Source: Roridomyces roridus | Lineage: Eukaryota > Basidiomycota > Agaricomycetes > Agaricales > Mycenaceae | Length of the DNA: 64,000 nucleotides | Direction of reading: 5' to 3' | Assembly: GCA_029378245.1 (NCBI GenBank) | Contig: JARKIF010000068.1 | Coordinates: forward strand, 62,001-126,000 | Shown: in pieces, positions 10,289 to 21,417 of the stretch | Numbering within the stretch: position 1 is the stretch's first letter | How the letters are laid out: every line of letters starts with the position of its first letter | Made by a program: the position numbers and the translations under genes | Notes under the pieces: model-generated | Database searches by the model: none | Told to the model about the DNA's origin: nothing | The model's input: only the letters and a program-made list of their open reading frames with translations

Positions 10289-12517
10289 GAAGGAGGAAGA
10301 TAGGAGAGATTGACAATTGTCACGTGTAAGCAAATCAGTGTCAATAATGCGCTCTCTTACATACGCATCAGCTCGCTTCAGGCCGCCATCTAGAAGCTTC
10401 TCTTGAATCTCTTCAGACTCTTCTTGATCTCCTCCCGAGTCCCAAAGCATCCACAATCCTCCCTCGCTGTACCACCTCAACAGAAACGTGGCATGAATCC
10501 ACCAGCCGTAGATGTCTGCGCGGCAGAATTTCCCTTGGTCGACCCATGGGCGCCGTATCTTGCACAGCGGAGGGCAGCATCCAAACATCGCAATGAACGA
10601 CTTGCCTATAACACAACGCGTGGTCGAGAGCAGGCCTACGATGTAATCAAATCTGCCGTCGACAAGGTGCTCGCGACGAGTCGCGAGAACCAATTTCGAT
10701 GCATCGGCGGCAATGACCATGCGCGATTCCATCGTCCCACTGACTGTCAAGGTCAATACTGAGGACGGAAGTGCTGCAAGCTATCTGCCTACCCACCATC
10801 CGATTAATATGGAAGCAATGGCACTACAAGTTTTCTAAAGCACAGATCCTCTCCCGCATCTACTCTCCCACATACCCCGCAGTGGTCGACGTCTACCTCG
10901 AATACCGGTGGCGCACGCGAGCCTACTCGTGCGAGTTCATGTGCGACGTCTTCTACCGCCCGAAACGCTTCACCGGCACCGTTGGATTTGTGTACCCCAG
11001 AAGGACTCGGGCCAACCCCCAAAATGCACCAGCACGACTTTCGTAGGTTCTTCGAGCTGGCGTTGGAAGAATACCCGGACGAGCGCAAGTTTCAACTCAA
11101 TACCTCCCAAGCACGCATGATCCACGGGTGCTCTTTGCCCAATCGAACGTACCTCAGGGCGGCGTAACCCCAGCGAGTATGATCACCGTGAAGGAGACGC
11201 TCTGCCTGCTTCTCGCCAGCTAGGGGATGTCGACCCGCGTCGCCGTCGACCCGAAGGACGAGAACGATCCGGACTCGCTCTTGATGGAGCCCTTGCTTTA
11301 CAACGGTCTGGACGGCAGTGCGGCGCGTTGGTTGGGAAGACGCGTTCGACGTCTTGTGGGAGAGGCCGTCGAAAGTGATGCCAAGGACTCGGACGTGCCG
11401 ATCGAACAGGGGGATGACAATGAAGATGAGGAGGATTACGATTCTGACGATTTCTGAGCCAGTGGTTGAGGACTCGTTCTTGAAGAAATGCGTCGTTTTT
11501 GTGACAGTCATCGAATTACACTGAAGTGTAACGCGGCCCTGGGTGAAGGCGTAGGTGGAGCGCAGTTGGCGGCGGGTGCGCGAGGTTGAAGGGGAAGCGA
11601 GGCGATTGGGTGGGCAGCTCAGCAGAGCAAAGGCGAGCGGCGGGGACGGAGGGCGGGGGCAGAGATGAGGAGTGCGCATCGAGGAAGGTGAAGACGACGA
11701 AGCCGGGATGTTTCACAGAATTTCGACGGCCGACCGAACGGCCGAGAACACTGCCCCGCGCCAGTGCCCAGGAAATTACCACTTACATCGAGCGGCACGA
11801 GACGGTCTCAACCGGAAGGTTACTACTCTGACTCAGTGGCCATGCTGCACTCACTGGTGCACTGCAGTATCACAGCTCTGAAGTTGGACGCCACTCGGAC
11901 AGGGTGAATGCACGCGTTCAATGCAAGTTCACTGCGGTTGGCAGTGCGGTCACCGGTGAGAAGACGACGGCTTGTCAAGTTGAGGGTTGTACGACAATTG
12001 GTGGAACTCACGGTCTCGCCGTGACAGTCAAGGATCTTCCTGGAGTTTTAATTTTAGTGAGTGCTGTAACTGCTGTTCACCGCAAATGTGCTGTCAAAAT
12101 AGGTGCCCCTGCAATGAACTGGGCCCGGTGCCACGAAGCCTTAGGAAGATCGTCCACCAACGTTCGCCCTATCTGAACAGCACGGGGCGATCTCAGCCAA
12201 AGTTGGGGGTAAAAACGTGTTGAGGGCGTGAGTCCATGGATAGAGCTGTGCAACCCCTCTCCGAGAATACAGCCCGGAAGTTGCATCCAAGTTCTAACGC
12301 CACTTTCCATTTCTCCCGCAGAGCTGTTGACAACGACTCAAGCCACGCGTACTAGCTCCGAGTAGCTCGAGTACATAAACACCGATTGTTCTATCCAGGA
12401 CGCCCGGCCTCTCGACTTCCCACTTCAAAGGAATTGGTGAGTCGCACTGAGTGCTGAATCTCGTAAACCGGCACGTACTGAGGATCCCCAGGACAGATTA
12501 TTGATCGAACACCGCAC
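10289..12517. other. Gene-poor 2.2 kb with possible gene remnants
   Basis: Plus-strand frames at 10771-11046, 10982-11167 and 11227-11457 are adjacent, and the first two overlap in different frames as a decayed or intron-containing gene would. The last reads into a strongly acidic tail (EDEEDYDSDDF). I recognise no domain and could not assemble a convincing gene model. Confidence 0.35.
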
Positions 12518-14527
12518 ATGCCATCGCCCACCGAAACTACCGCTTTCGTCGTGGCACTCGTTGCCCTCATTATTTCCTTGCTTCAGGTTGTTCAGCAATA
12601 CATGGCGACTTCCATCTTGCGTTCAAAAATTGGGCCGGCAGCCATCGGAGCCTGGTCGAAGATGAATAGACGGCGCGGGCTGGACATTGCCCAATTCAAG
12701 ATTCGGGAGGAGTACCTCGAACCCAACTTGACCTGGGAAGGGGTAGAGCGATGCCTGAGAAAGAAGGCTCGGGAAGACCTAGACATCGTCAGGCCACTCA
12801 AGGATAGATTCGCCGTTACCGAATACGTCGGCGTCGGCGTCGGCGCCCAAGGGGCCAGCTTTTCAAAAAAGCCAACCCTGCTCCTGCGGAGAAAGGGCGA
12901 TGCAGAGGACGCCGAATCGGAGGGGGTGAACATCAAATCTCTGTCCTGGGCTGATCGTCGCATTGTGCGCAAGCACTCCCGATTTCTCCGTGAATGGGAC
13001 GAGCCCCGCCGAGCGCGCTGCACGGCATCCTGGAGTACCATGATGGCGGCTTTGGTCGGCAATCCCCAACGTTTAACCGAGGAAAGCTCTTCCTATCATG
13101 ACGCGGACTCGATCCAGTCCAATCTTGACAACCCCGTCATGGATATCCATTTTTCCGACCTCATTTCCTGCGGAGTCGCTCTGGGAATGAAAATTATCTC
13201 TTCCGATCTGCAGAAGCCGGAGTTGAACATGGTGGGCGAAAATTGCAGGATAGTCACCCAGGAAAGAGACGGTGTGGGGATGGTCGCACGCTACATTTCC
13301 AAGTTGGGACACGTTCACAATATGCAGACTTGCACGCACCCGGAAGTTCGCTCCCTTGTGAACGTGGCCAAAGGATACATCAAGATCGGAGACATCACTG
13401 CGCATATGAGCCGCTGGGGATACAACTCCATCGACACGCTGTTTAGAATGGCTGTCCTCCGTGCCGGCACCAAAGAAGATTGGTTCGAAATCGAACCAAG
13501 TGAGGATGCTCTCATGATGCGCCAATTCAGCGAGCAAATCCACTATAATGGCGACGGTGATCTGCGCTTCACAGGGAAATGGAGTCAGCCGCTGACACCT
13601 CGGGTGCCATTTATACTCTCTCACTGTGCTATCCCCGCTGTTGCCACCAGCTTCCCCCACACTCTTCTGGACGAATGGCCGGACTCGGTTAGGCACGCTG
13701 CCGTTCGGACGGCTTGCTCTCTCATCGACAGAGCAGTCGGATTCATCGAGGCCCCGCCAGGTCTTTATGCAGCGTTGTACGACAACCACATCATGTTCAG
13801 ACGGTACAAGCTTGCCAACAATTGGGGCTCGGAAGAGGGGGGCATGCGGGGATGTATCATGGGCAGCCTCGAGACATTTGTTGCCAATCTGAGCAGATGC
13901 TGGGAAGTGGATGGGCAAACCGAGCAAGTACCCCTCCTGTTGGAGTTTCGAGCTCAAATCCAGGACGCACAGCTCAGCATCAGTAGCGAATGGGCGAAGG
14001 CGTATAATGCAGGTTTCAAGACATTTGACCGGGATAACGCTGGGAATGTCAAGCCGACAGCAGATGCATTGTGTTGGCTCCAGTGCATGATGCTTGACAG
14101 TTGGATCGGTCGGCGAGTTGATTTGCTCATGACGAACAGGACAGACGAAGCAGCTGTTCCGGTGGACAACGTCACGGCCATAAAATGCGCGGCGAAGATC
14201 TTGGGAAAAGATGGTCCAGCGGGAAGCACTACTGGGTGGAAGAGATGCAGATCACAGTTCATTGTATGCTATCTGGCGCGCCTCGCCGATGGCGTCGTCC
14301 GGGAAGAAAATGGCCCGAGAGTGGGTGTGAGCTGTATGTCTCCTGGGGGCGGCATTGGGGAAGCAGGGTGGGAAGGAATGCCGGTCGGAAGCCCGGGAGA
14401 TTGGATGATCCTCGATGCCGTCTTGAGTCTTCGCGCTGTGTTGATGGCGACAAGATTCGAGGTCATGCACAACACCGATGTATTCCTCGAACTCTCTGAG
14501 TTCGACCCGATGATCCCGATGGCGTAA
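12518..14527 (+). CDS. Modin-like membrane-anchored protein of unknown function
   Basis: One uninterrupted exon of 669 residues opens with a single hydrophobic helix (AFVVALVALIISLLQVVQQY), then the pattern of fungal modin-like proteins: QQYxAT, xxIGPxAxGAWxK, RRR and a short FKIREEYLEP segment. The remainder is soluble, with several Trp/Cys/His-containing blocks (SHCAIPAVATSFPHT, CWLQCMMLDSWIG) but no catalytic motif I can name. It probably sits at a membrane with most of the chain on one side. Modin-like proteins are common in filamentous fungi and lack a firmly established biochemical role. No introns or frame breaks are seen. The start is the first ATG, directly before the membrane helix. 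Confidence 0.6.
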   Translation: MPSPTETTAFVVALVALIISLLQVVQQYMATSILRSKIGPAAIGAWSKMNRRRGLDIAQFKIREEYLEPNLTWEGVERCLRKKAREDLDIVRPLKDRFAVTEYVGVGVGAQGASFSKKPTLLLRRKGDAEDAESEGVNIKSLSWADRRIVRKHSRFLREWDEPRRARCTASWSTMMAALVGNPQRLTEESSSYHDADSIQSNLDNPVMDIHFSDLISCGVALGMKIISSDLQKPELNMVGENCRIVTQERDGVGMVARYISKLGHVHNMQTCTHPEVRSLVNVAKGYIKIGDITAHMSRWGYNSIDTLFRMAVLRAGTKEDWFEIEPSEDALMMRQFSEQIHYNGDGDLRFTGKWSQPLTPRVPFILSHCAIPAVATSFPHTLLDEWPDSVRHAAVRTACSLIDRAVGFIEAPPGLYAALYDNHIMFRRYKLANNWGSEEGGMRGCIMGSLETFVANLSRCWEVDGQTEQVPLLLEFRAQIQDAQLSISSEWAKAYNAGFKTFDRDNAGNVKPTADALCWLQCMMLDSWIGRRVDLLMTNRTDEAAVPVDNVTAIKCAAKILGKDGPAGSTTGWKRCRSQFIVCYLARLADGVVREENGPRVGVSCMSPGGGIGEAGWEGMPVGSPGDWMILDAVLSLRAVLMATRFEVMHNTDVFLELSEFDPMIPMA

Positions 14528-15258
14528 ATTGATATGTAGGTTTTGTTATTCGCTTACCTTTGTTTTCACTTCGAGTTCCCTTCGAATCAACAAGTGTTTG
14601 TATTCTTTCTGTAGCAACCGTCTCTTCCCTACCGTTTGAAACTGCGAGAGAAAGCGCCATTCGAGAGAAATAGGCCGTTATGATCTGATACGGAGGAGGC
14701 CTCAACGTCTCCAAAGGTGCTAGTACTGCCTGAAAAGATCATGTTAAACAAAGGTACGAACAATGCAAAGCTTATGAACAGTTATTCCACCGATCCCACG
14801 GAGACGCGGAAGGACCCAGCCTCGTATCCGCGCACCGTTGCCACAAAATCAGCCGACAGGGATTGGTCGCAACAGTGGCATTGAGCTCGGTTTGGGCGGC
14901 GCTGTACTGCTGCTCGCGGTCGTTGAGAACCCATTCAGTCGACCCATGGGCGACTTAGAGGATCGCGAGAAGGTGATGGTGCGGCATTGTTGCCGAAAAA
15001 GCCTCGGAACTGACCCAAGGAGGATGGCCCACTTGGTAACGGGAACGCGCTGGATGCATAAGCCGAAAGAGGCGGACAGACGGCGGACAGACGTCGTCGT
15101 CAAGTGTGCACAAATTGAGCTGGAGGAAAATAAGGACTGGGCAGCAAGTCGTCCAAATTCAAGGGAGAAGGACCAAGAAAATATAATCGATACACCACTC
15201 TAGTTGGCTACAAATACAAGTCGATTAATGCGTTAGACGTGAGCTCCATCCCACCAAA
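14528..15258. other. Intergenic region with F-box gene debris
   Basis: Apart from the F-box relic listed separately (about 14,720-14,940), nothing recognisable is present between the modin-like gene and the Egh16-like gene. Confidence 0.5.
14720..14940 (-). pseudogene. Relic of an F-box-like gene (coiled coil fused to C-terminus)
   Basis: On the minus strand a frame reading EQQYSAAQTELNATV matches the coiled coil EQQYCAAQTELNDCL of the F-box gene at 9044-10288. It is followed at once by YEAG.FRVSVGSVE, matching that gene's C-terminal YEAGWVRVSLESADD. The downstream sequence keeps CGTACCTTTGTTTAACATG and TTTTCAGGCAGTAC, the counterpart of the last intron and acceptor. The F-box and all LRRs are missing, so this is a copy with a large internal deletion and frame changes. 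Confidence 0.7.
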
Positions 15259-16095
15259 TCAAGCAGTGAAGACGGGATTCTCGTGCAATCCACGACGCAT
15301 GGCGCGAGGAGCCCGGGTCCCGACGGCACGACGCTGGCGTTTGCTGTTGCAAGGCTTCTTGGTGCTGGTGCTCGCAGGGGCGGCAGCGCTCTTGGTCGCA
15401 GCGGGGGAGGTGACGGAGGATTCGGAGCCGGAGCCGGATCCAGACTCGGAGGTGGTGGAAGCCTGGCTTACGACGGAGCACGCGCCAAAGCCCGCGGTGG
15501 ACTTGACCGACTGTGAAAGCGGGGTGAGCCTTGGACGAAAGGCAGAGAGTTGAGACGCACGAGGAGGCACAGAGTGCCCGTCTTTCCACCCGTGCACTTC
15601 ATACCCGTGGGGAGGCTGATCTTGACCTGGTCCGAGCCGTCTGTCTTGGGCGCCTATAGCATCGGTCAGTCGACGCAAGAGGGGGGAGAAGGATAGAACG
15701 CACGGGATCCCCGTTGGTCGTAACATTGGCCGCGACGAACTTCTGCCCAGTACCGGTGGGGTCGACGAGGACGGAGACTTTGCGTGAGCCATCGGCACCA
15801 CTACTCGAGATCAGCACAATGAAGACGAAGAGAGAAGAGACACGCACGGGTTAAAGTTGGTAACATTGAGCATAACAGACCCATCCTGCTCGACCGGGAC
15901 GGCAGTGGACTTGTCGATATTGGACGCAATGGCGATGGACCCGCAGGGCGACTGGGTAGACGGGCGCTGGACGTCGTTACGTGTCACGGCGCGGCCGACA
16001 ACGCCGAGGGCAGGAGAGGGCATGGCGTGGGCGTGGGTCTGCGTGGCCATCGAGGCGAGCAGGAAGACGGAGGCGAGGATTGATTTGGAGAACAT
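15259..16095 (-). CDS. Egh16-like secreted protein
   Basis: The four exons are 16095-15848, 15800-15704, 15653-15561 and 15510-15259. All introns are GT-AG with GTGCGT donors, and all joins stay in frame. The product starts with a signal peptide (MFSKSILASVFLLAS...THAHA). The Egh16/gEgh16 family pattern follows: PALGVVGRAV, RNDVQRPS, PCGSIAIASNID and, after splicing, DGSRKVSVLVDPTGTG, LPTGMKCTGG and AGFGACSVVSQ. A Ser/Thr/Ala-rich tail ends the protein. The family is known from powdery mildew and rice blast as secreted, infection-related proteins and also occurs in saprotrophs; its biochemical role is not settled. Several cysteines suggest disulphides outside the cell. A TATA element lies 54-61 bases upstream of the ATG. 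Confidence 0.85.
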
Positions 16096-16148
16096 GATGA
16101 AGAGGATGAAGTAGATCGTGAAAATGAGAGTGGTCGTGCAAGTCGTGC

Positions 16149-16156
16149 TTTATATA
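16149..16156 (-). promoter_or_regulatory. TATA box of the Egh16-like gene
   Basis: TATATAAA reads on the minus strand 54-61 bases before the ATG at 16095, a normal distance for a fungal core promoter. Confidence 0.6.
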
Positions 16157-16647
16157 GGAGCCGGTCCTGGAGGCGCTTGGAAGATGGGTGAAGCTTGCTT
16201 GGGCCTTGGCAGAAGCATGCTTGGGCTTTTATAATCGGCAGGACACAATGGCGAAGGACAATGGCGGGTGAGAACAAGGGCGCTTTGGTGTTGTTTGGCA
16301 GATTTCCCCTTTCGGACCTATTGTCCTCTTTGTGCGCTGTGGTCCATTGTGATAAGTATCATACAAGCAGCCTTCTTGTTCATTCGGTTTTATTTCCAGT
16401 GTGTCGGGTTCAAAGGCAAGAAGTGATCGACGATGCAACGGATCAGAAATCGCAAGCCAGAAAAGGCAAGTGGCCGAGGGATGTGTGGACAGAACTTCCA
16501 TAACCACCCATGTTGCACCCGTTATTGCCCTTCCTTGGCTCACTTGGATGAGCCTTGCCTGCGTATTTGGCTCACATATATACAACGGTGCCGGGATCGA
16601 ACCCCGCGGGATGCCATTGTGAGGTGGGCTGAGGAGGCTGGGACTCC

Positions 16648-17115
16648 TCAAATCAACCGCGGCATCGAACGACACGAATAGTACAAGCCGACTACACCAC
16701 AAGCCGACTCGAACGAAAAACCGCAAGCCGACTCGCACGACAAGCCGATTCGAAACGTGGAGTCCACAAGCCGACCCGTCACTCCCTTTTGCAATTCAAC
16801 TGAAGCGAACTTTCCAACTCGCACGAAGCCGACTCGAACGAAAGGAACCTTTCCGCGCTGGAGCCATAGGCTCAACGCCTGCGGGAATCTTGCCGGTGGG
16901 ATGCCCTCGTCGCAGATGGTGTTCCACATGGAGGTCGTGCCGAGGGCTGCGGCCCTCCATGAACGAGACACACGGGTAAAAGCCAAAAGCTCTCCCAGAG
17001 TTGGAGTCTTGGAAATGGACTGCAAGAGAATTTCGGAGGAGATTTCGAGTGGCATGCGGGACATGGGGTCGATATGGCACATATACTGTACAAAAAATAA
17101 AAAATTGCACAACAA
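16648..17115 (-). pseudogene. Truncated F-box-like gene with a repeat-derived tail
   Basis: The F-box part is clear (SRMPLEISSEILLQSI, then FTRVSRSWRAAALGTTSMWN, then a GIPPARFP block as in the paralogue at 9044-10288). The coiled-coil N-terminus is absent, and the LRR region is replaced by about 60 residues built from a short DNA repeat (FVRVGFVRVG, CESACGFSFESACG) ending at a stop at 16648. A longer upstream exon may exist, but none was found. It could still make a short Skp1-binding protein without a substrate-binding region. Confidence 0.6.
16681..16845. repeat. Interspersed CAAGCCGACTCG repeat
   Basis: The motif CAAGCCGACTCGAACGA and close variants (GACTACACCA, GACTCGCACGA, GATTCGAAACG, GAAGCCGACTCGAACGA) recur about six to seven times within 165 bases, with spacers of 5-30 bases. 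It lies exactly under the aberrant tail of the truncated F-box gene. Confidence 0.7.
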
Positions 17116-17249
17116 GGGAAAATCTTGAGAAAAGACGCAACTTCAGTGGAATCACCAAAAAAAACACGCACGTGGAGTCCAACTCCGCAGAAAATGACAC
17201 ACCCTCAGCTTCGAAAAAAAATGCACACATTGGACTCGGAGTCAAAAGT

Positions 17250-17989
17250 TGAATTCAATATAGCTCAGAAACGAAGCCAGCTGACTATGCTGCCAGTTGC
17301 CGTGATGATTGTCCGGCAAGCCCTGATCTGATCATAATGTTCAGCCGTGCAATGTGTTCAAGCTCAAGGTTATTTAGGCAGTCCACAGTTTGCAAGCTAA
17401 TAGCTATGGTAAGCGGTACCAGACTGCCCAAGGGCCAAGCAGATCAAGTTGTCTTGCATTCCACGTCAGCCAATTCACTCCCGTTCAAGTTGGATGTGGA
17501 AAATTAAACAAAAGTTGAACCATGGCTTAGCAATGCCATCAATGCACATCAGGTATAATGATTGCTGATGAAATTGCTCAAAATCAGGCCGGCCACACGG
17601 CTTACCCGGTCAATCTGTGGGTATAGTTTGGTGTGTGTTTTCCTGGAGTGGTGCAACTTGTGTGTTTTTTCCCCTCACAAGGTGTGTTTGAGGTGCGTGT
17701 TTTTTTGCACGAGGTGTGTGTTTTTTTCTTTGAATTATTGTACATTATATGTGCCATTCATCGACCATGGAGTTTAGTTCGCTTTGCGCCGCCCTTCTTT
17801 TGTTTTCGAGTTCTTTGAGTACATCTTGCTGGCGGATTATGTCCTCTGACAGCGAGTCGATTCGTTTACGAAGCTGCGGCACGGACGACATGAGAATAGG
17901 AGACCATCAATTGATCGGAGTCAAACAACACTCAACATCTCCTCCTGCAACAACAGAGGTGAGCTGTGTTCTGTCCTCTGCGATGGACA
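17250..17989. other. AT-rich intergenic stretch without a supported gene
   Basis: Short plus-strand frames rich in Cys/Val/Phe (17562-17818) come from repeated GTGTGTTTTTT-type sequence and are not credible genes. No other structure is evident. Confidence 0.5.
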
Positions 17990-20670
17990 CCTCTCAATGT
18001 TCTCAGGTATGCGTCTTCCATTGCAATAATCTCCAGGCTGGTCGTCGAAAGGGACGATATCTTGAATTCAACGACCGTCTGCAAAAATCAAGATCAGCCC
18101 GTGGGAGGCGAATCCTCAGCGGGTACTGCTTCAGGTCGCATACCACGCCTAGGAAGACTCTGGTCCCCAATGCCACTCCGTGTTGTTTTGGTGCTACATA
18201 GCGCCGTCGTTGATACAACCTTCGGGATGAGATTGATGTGTACTACACTGGTGCGTCGGTTTCGTCCTCGTCTTCTGCCGGAACTCATGCTCGCAGGGAC
18301 TTTGAGGTCCCTTTTTGAGCGGGCGGGTGTCATCTGTCATGCAGCTCAGCGGCCTATCCATGGTCGTCGACACTGCTTGCTCGTCTAGGAACGGCGCTCT
18401 TCAAGCTTCCCGTGCTCTCATGAGCAGAGAGACGCTCTTGTTCTACCAGCCCCGATGTACGTCTTCCTTCACTCCTCTACGAATCTGCAACTCATTTTTT
18501 CAGATTTCTCGGCCTGGATCGTGGCCACTTCCTCAGCCCTACAGGCCAATGTGAACCCTTCGACGCCTCCGCGGACGGCTACTCTCGCATCTTCATCTTC
18601 GAGGACGTCTTCACGGAGATTGACGACATCTTCGGTGGCATCCGTGGCATCAAGCGGGCTCCCATCCCACATCGCCCACCCGCTCTCAGAAGCGCAGGCA
18701 ACCCTCTTCCGGAATCAAGTCCTCACGAATGCGGGGATTGAGCCTGCTACCCGAGCCAACGTGGTGGACGCACGCGAAACGGTTACCCGTGCGAGCGATT
18801 TCCGCGAGGAGCAGAGTCTTCCAGCTGTCCTAGCGGTCGCTGCATCTCACAAGCATCAAGGCAAACGTCGGCCGCTGCCTCTGTCGGCGTTGGACTTGTA
18901 AAGCTTCTCCGTATGTAACAAGATTCCGTGCCAGATCTCGTTGAGGGACCTCAATCGTCTGTTTACAGCGTTTGACCGGGCCAACGTCGTCATCGCCATG
19001 GCGAACGCGGAGTGGGTGTCGAGCCATCCGGGGAAACCACGCGTGGCGCTGCTGGATAACTTTGGTGCCTGGCCCCAACCCTCCGTTGATTCTCGAGGAG
19101 CATGTCCAACCCGCGACCGCAACCACATCCGCTCCCAGCGACTTGTCTTTCGTCTTTCGTCTTTGGCCAAGACGCTCCCTGCTCTCGAAGAGCTGCGAGC
19201 GAAATACCTCGACTGGCTGCGGAGCCCTGCCTCTGCTGCGCTTTCGCTCGGGGACATTGCTTACACGATGACGGCTCGGAGGCAGCCCTACAGCTATCAT
19301 CTCGCTGTTACGGCCCAGCCACCAGGCCCTGGTCGACAAGCTGACGACAGCAGCTCCGGTCCTCGTCCTGCCACCCGCAGATACTTTGCCGTCCATCGTC
19401 TTGGTTTACTCGGGCAATACGTCGGCATGGGTGGTCGGCTGTATAATGAGTCTCCGCTCTTCCGTGCTTGTATCGACGAGTGTGAGGTGATTCTTGTCGG
19501 TGCTGGTTTCCCTGGCGTGCCAGATGACATTATCTTGGGGTCGGGCATATCAGGATTGGGCCTCTGCAGGAGTTTGCCAAGTACCAGTCTGCGATATTTG
19601 CTATTGAATATGGCTTGACGTGGATGTGCACTTTGTGGGTCGTAGTACTTTCTGCGGTCAGACACAGGTGCGTTCTTGTCTGATCTATATCTCGATTCTC
19701 CGGATTCTGACATTCTATAGTCTTGGGGAGTACGCAGTGCTGGTCACCGCGGGTGTTCTCATGCTCAAGGACGCCCTCGTCATCGTTGCCCATCGCGTCC
19801 GACTAGAAATGCGCCATCAACTCGAGCACCATGATTGCTGTCAATCTTGGCGCATAAGCGATCCAGGAGATCCTTCGTCAATCGAGCCACTTTGCAGACC
19901 TCATTGTCGCGTGCTACAACAGCCCCGCCGACTGCATGGTCGCCGGGTCCCTCCCCCAGCTCATGGATTTCAAAGAGCATCTCGCAGCTGAAGTCGGCTG
20001 CAAGAGCGTCATGCTCCCCATGCGCTTTGGCTGCCACAGCGTTGTCACAGACCTTGCGAACGCTCCGCCCGCACCCCGTCATCTCCGAACGTCCTTGGCG
20101 ATGTCGTCCCCCCCCGAAACGCATCCGTCTTACCAGCGTACCTTTTTCCCGCCACTGCGTCCAGAGCCGACGTGGCCTCTGTATACCTATTACGATCGAA
20201 CACCGTCTTCTACGTCCAAGATGGTGCTTCGGCAGCGTCCGGTGTTTGCTCGTTTTCCTCGTGGGCTTATCCGGGATCCCGTTGTAGGAGCCAGAGCGCT
20301 CATCTTGTTCCAGAGCGCCCACGCGCGACATCCCTCTTCCCCTGCCGACGCCAGCTCCCTCTTCCGTCCAAAGCTACTGTATGTGATGCTGCAATCCTCT
20401 AGTGGGTCCGACCGCCGTCAATCTCCTCGGTTCTCCCGGCCTCGACTCGATTGTGGCGAGCCCCTTGGTGGCTTGAGTCGGAACGGTCGCACAAGCTGGG
20501 CAGATGACGCGCAATATGTACCGTCGTGCACCGGTCGGTGTTCTTGCAAGCTCTCGGAAGCCTTGTCCCGAGTCTCAGGCTTCCGACGAATGCATATTGC
20601 CATCCAATGGCTCGGGGTAGGCGGGCCCTGGCTCGCTGAGGCTCCGAAGCCCGTCATCTCCCATGTTTAG
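17990..20670 (+). pseudogene. Decayed polyketide synthase (KS and AT domains)
   Basis: Plus-strand fragments in changing frames match a fungal iterative PKS. LSGLSMVVDTACSS (about 18,345-18,390) is the ketosynthase active-site Cys motif. [19 protein letters not shown] (about 18,522-18,580, another frame) is the downstream KS block. FSAKTLPALEELRAKYLDWL (about 19,165-19,220) starts the acyltransferase linker region, and DCMVAGSLPQLMDFKEHLA (about 19,930-19,985) is an AT-domain block. Frame shifts and stops separate all of them, and DH/ER/KR/ACP could not be found with certainty. The KS cysteine motif is intact but the gene cannot make one protein. Its neighbour is a broken P450, so the two may be remains of one biosynthetic locus. 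Confidence 0.7.
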
Positions 20671-21417
20671 TGGAGAGCGGGCATCTTCTCGTCTTCCTCG
20701 GCCCTTGATTCACCCATGCCACCACATCGCCAAGCTAGGCCGCGCCTCTTGTGGCATTCATTTGCGGGTGGACTTGGGACTCGGCGGAGAGATGGCAGTT
20801 TCATCCCGTACGTCTTCACGGTGTAGGTCCACTAATTGAGAGGTGAGCCCGCTTATCCCTGCCTCCCTTATTTTTGATTCTAATGCCCCGTTTAGGATGG
20901 TCCCTCGGTGCTGCTGTCTACGAGATTGCTTTGCAGCTCACGAATTTATGGATTGAGGTGCTGTTGTGGCCTCCCTTGTCCGAGTCTCTGAGCTCGCATA
21001 ACCCTCGACCTCGCCGAGCGCTTAGCGTTCTCGGTGCTTGGTGTCCTCAAGCGGCTCTGTGTCCAGAGAAGGCGGCGCAGCTGTCTGATACGGGTGTGGG
21101 TCGTCGTCTGACTACCCGCACCCCGAGCACTAGCTCCAGCGGATGTGCTGGTGTGATCGCAGATTCGCAGTCCGAGTATCGCGAAGGGTCGCGGGACAGT
21201 CTACTAGAGGGGTACTTGGTCTATTATATTCTGGTCTCTCCTTGGAATCCATTTTCCCACTACGCTCTGAGATGGTCTCCATTCTCGGGACTCCGCGACC
21301 ATCCCAGTTGTGTTAGTATGATTTACATTGAGCGTACTTACCTGCTTTTACAATACCGCGCCTACGTGACGCCGAGTTCATAAACAGCAAAAACTTGCTC
21401 GTGTCCACACCGACGCC
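20671..21417. other. Non-coding or unrecognisable remnant between PKS and P450 relics
   Basis: A 169-residue plus frame (20874-21383) has no recognisable domain. It may be the eroded downstream part of the PKS gene, but nothing in it proves this. Confidence 0.35.

Noticed and set aside
13073..13957. 294-residue minus frame opposite the modin-like gene
   Set aside because: Shadow frame; no domain, and the plus-strand frame is longer with family motifs.
16585..16680. Second tRNA-like sequence with GGGGTTCGATCCC on the minus strand
   Set aside because: The T-stem does not pair properly, and no acceptor, D-arm or anticodon arm could be drawn.
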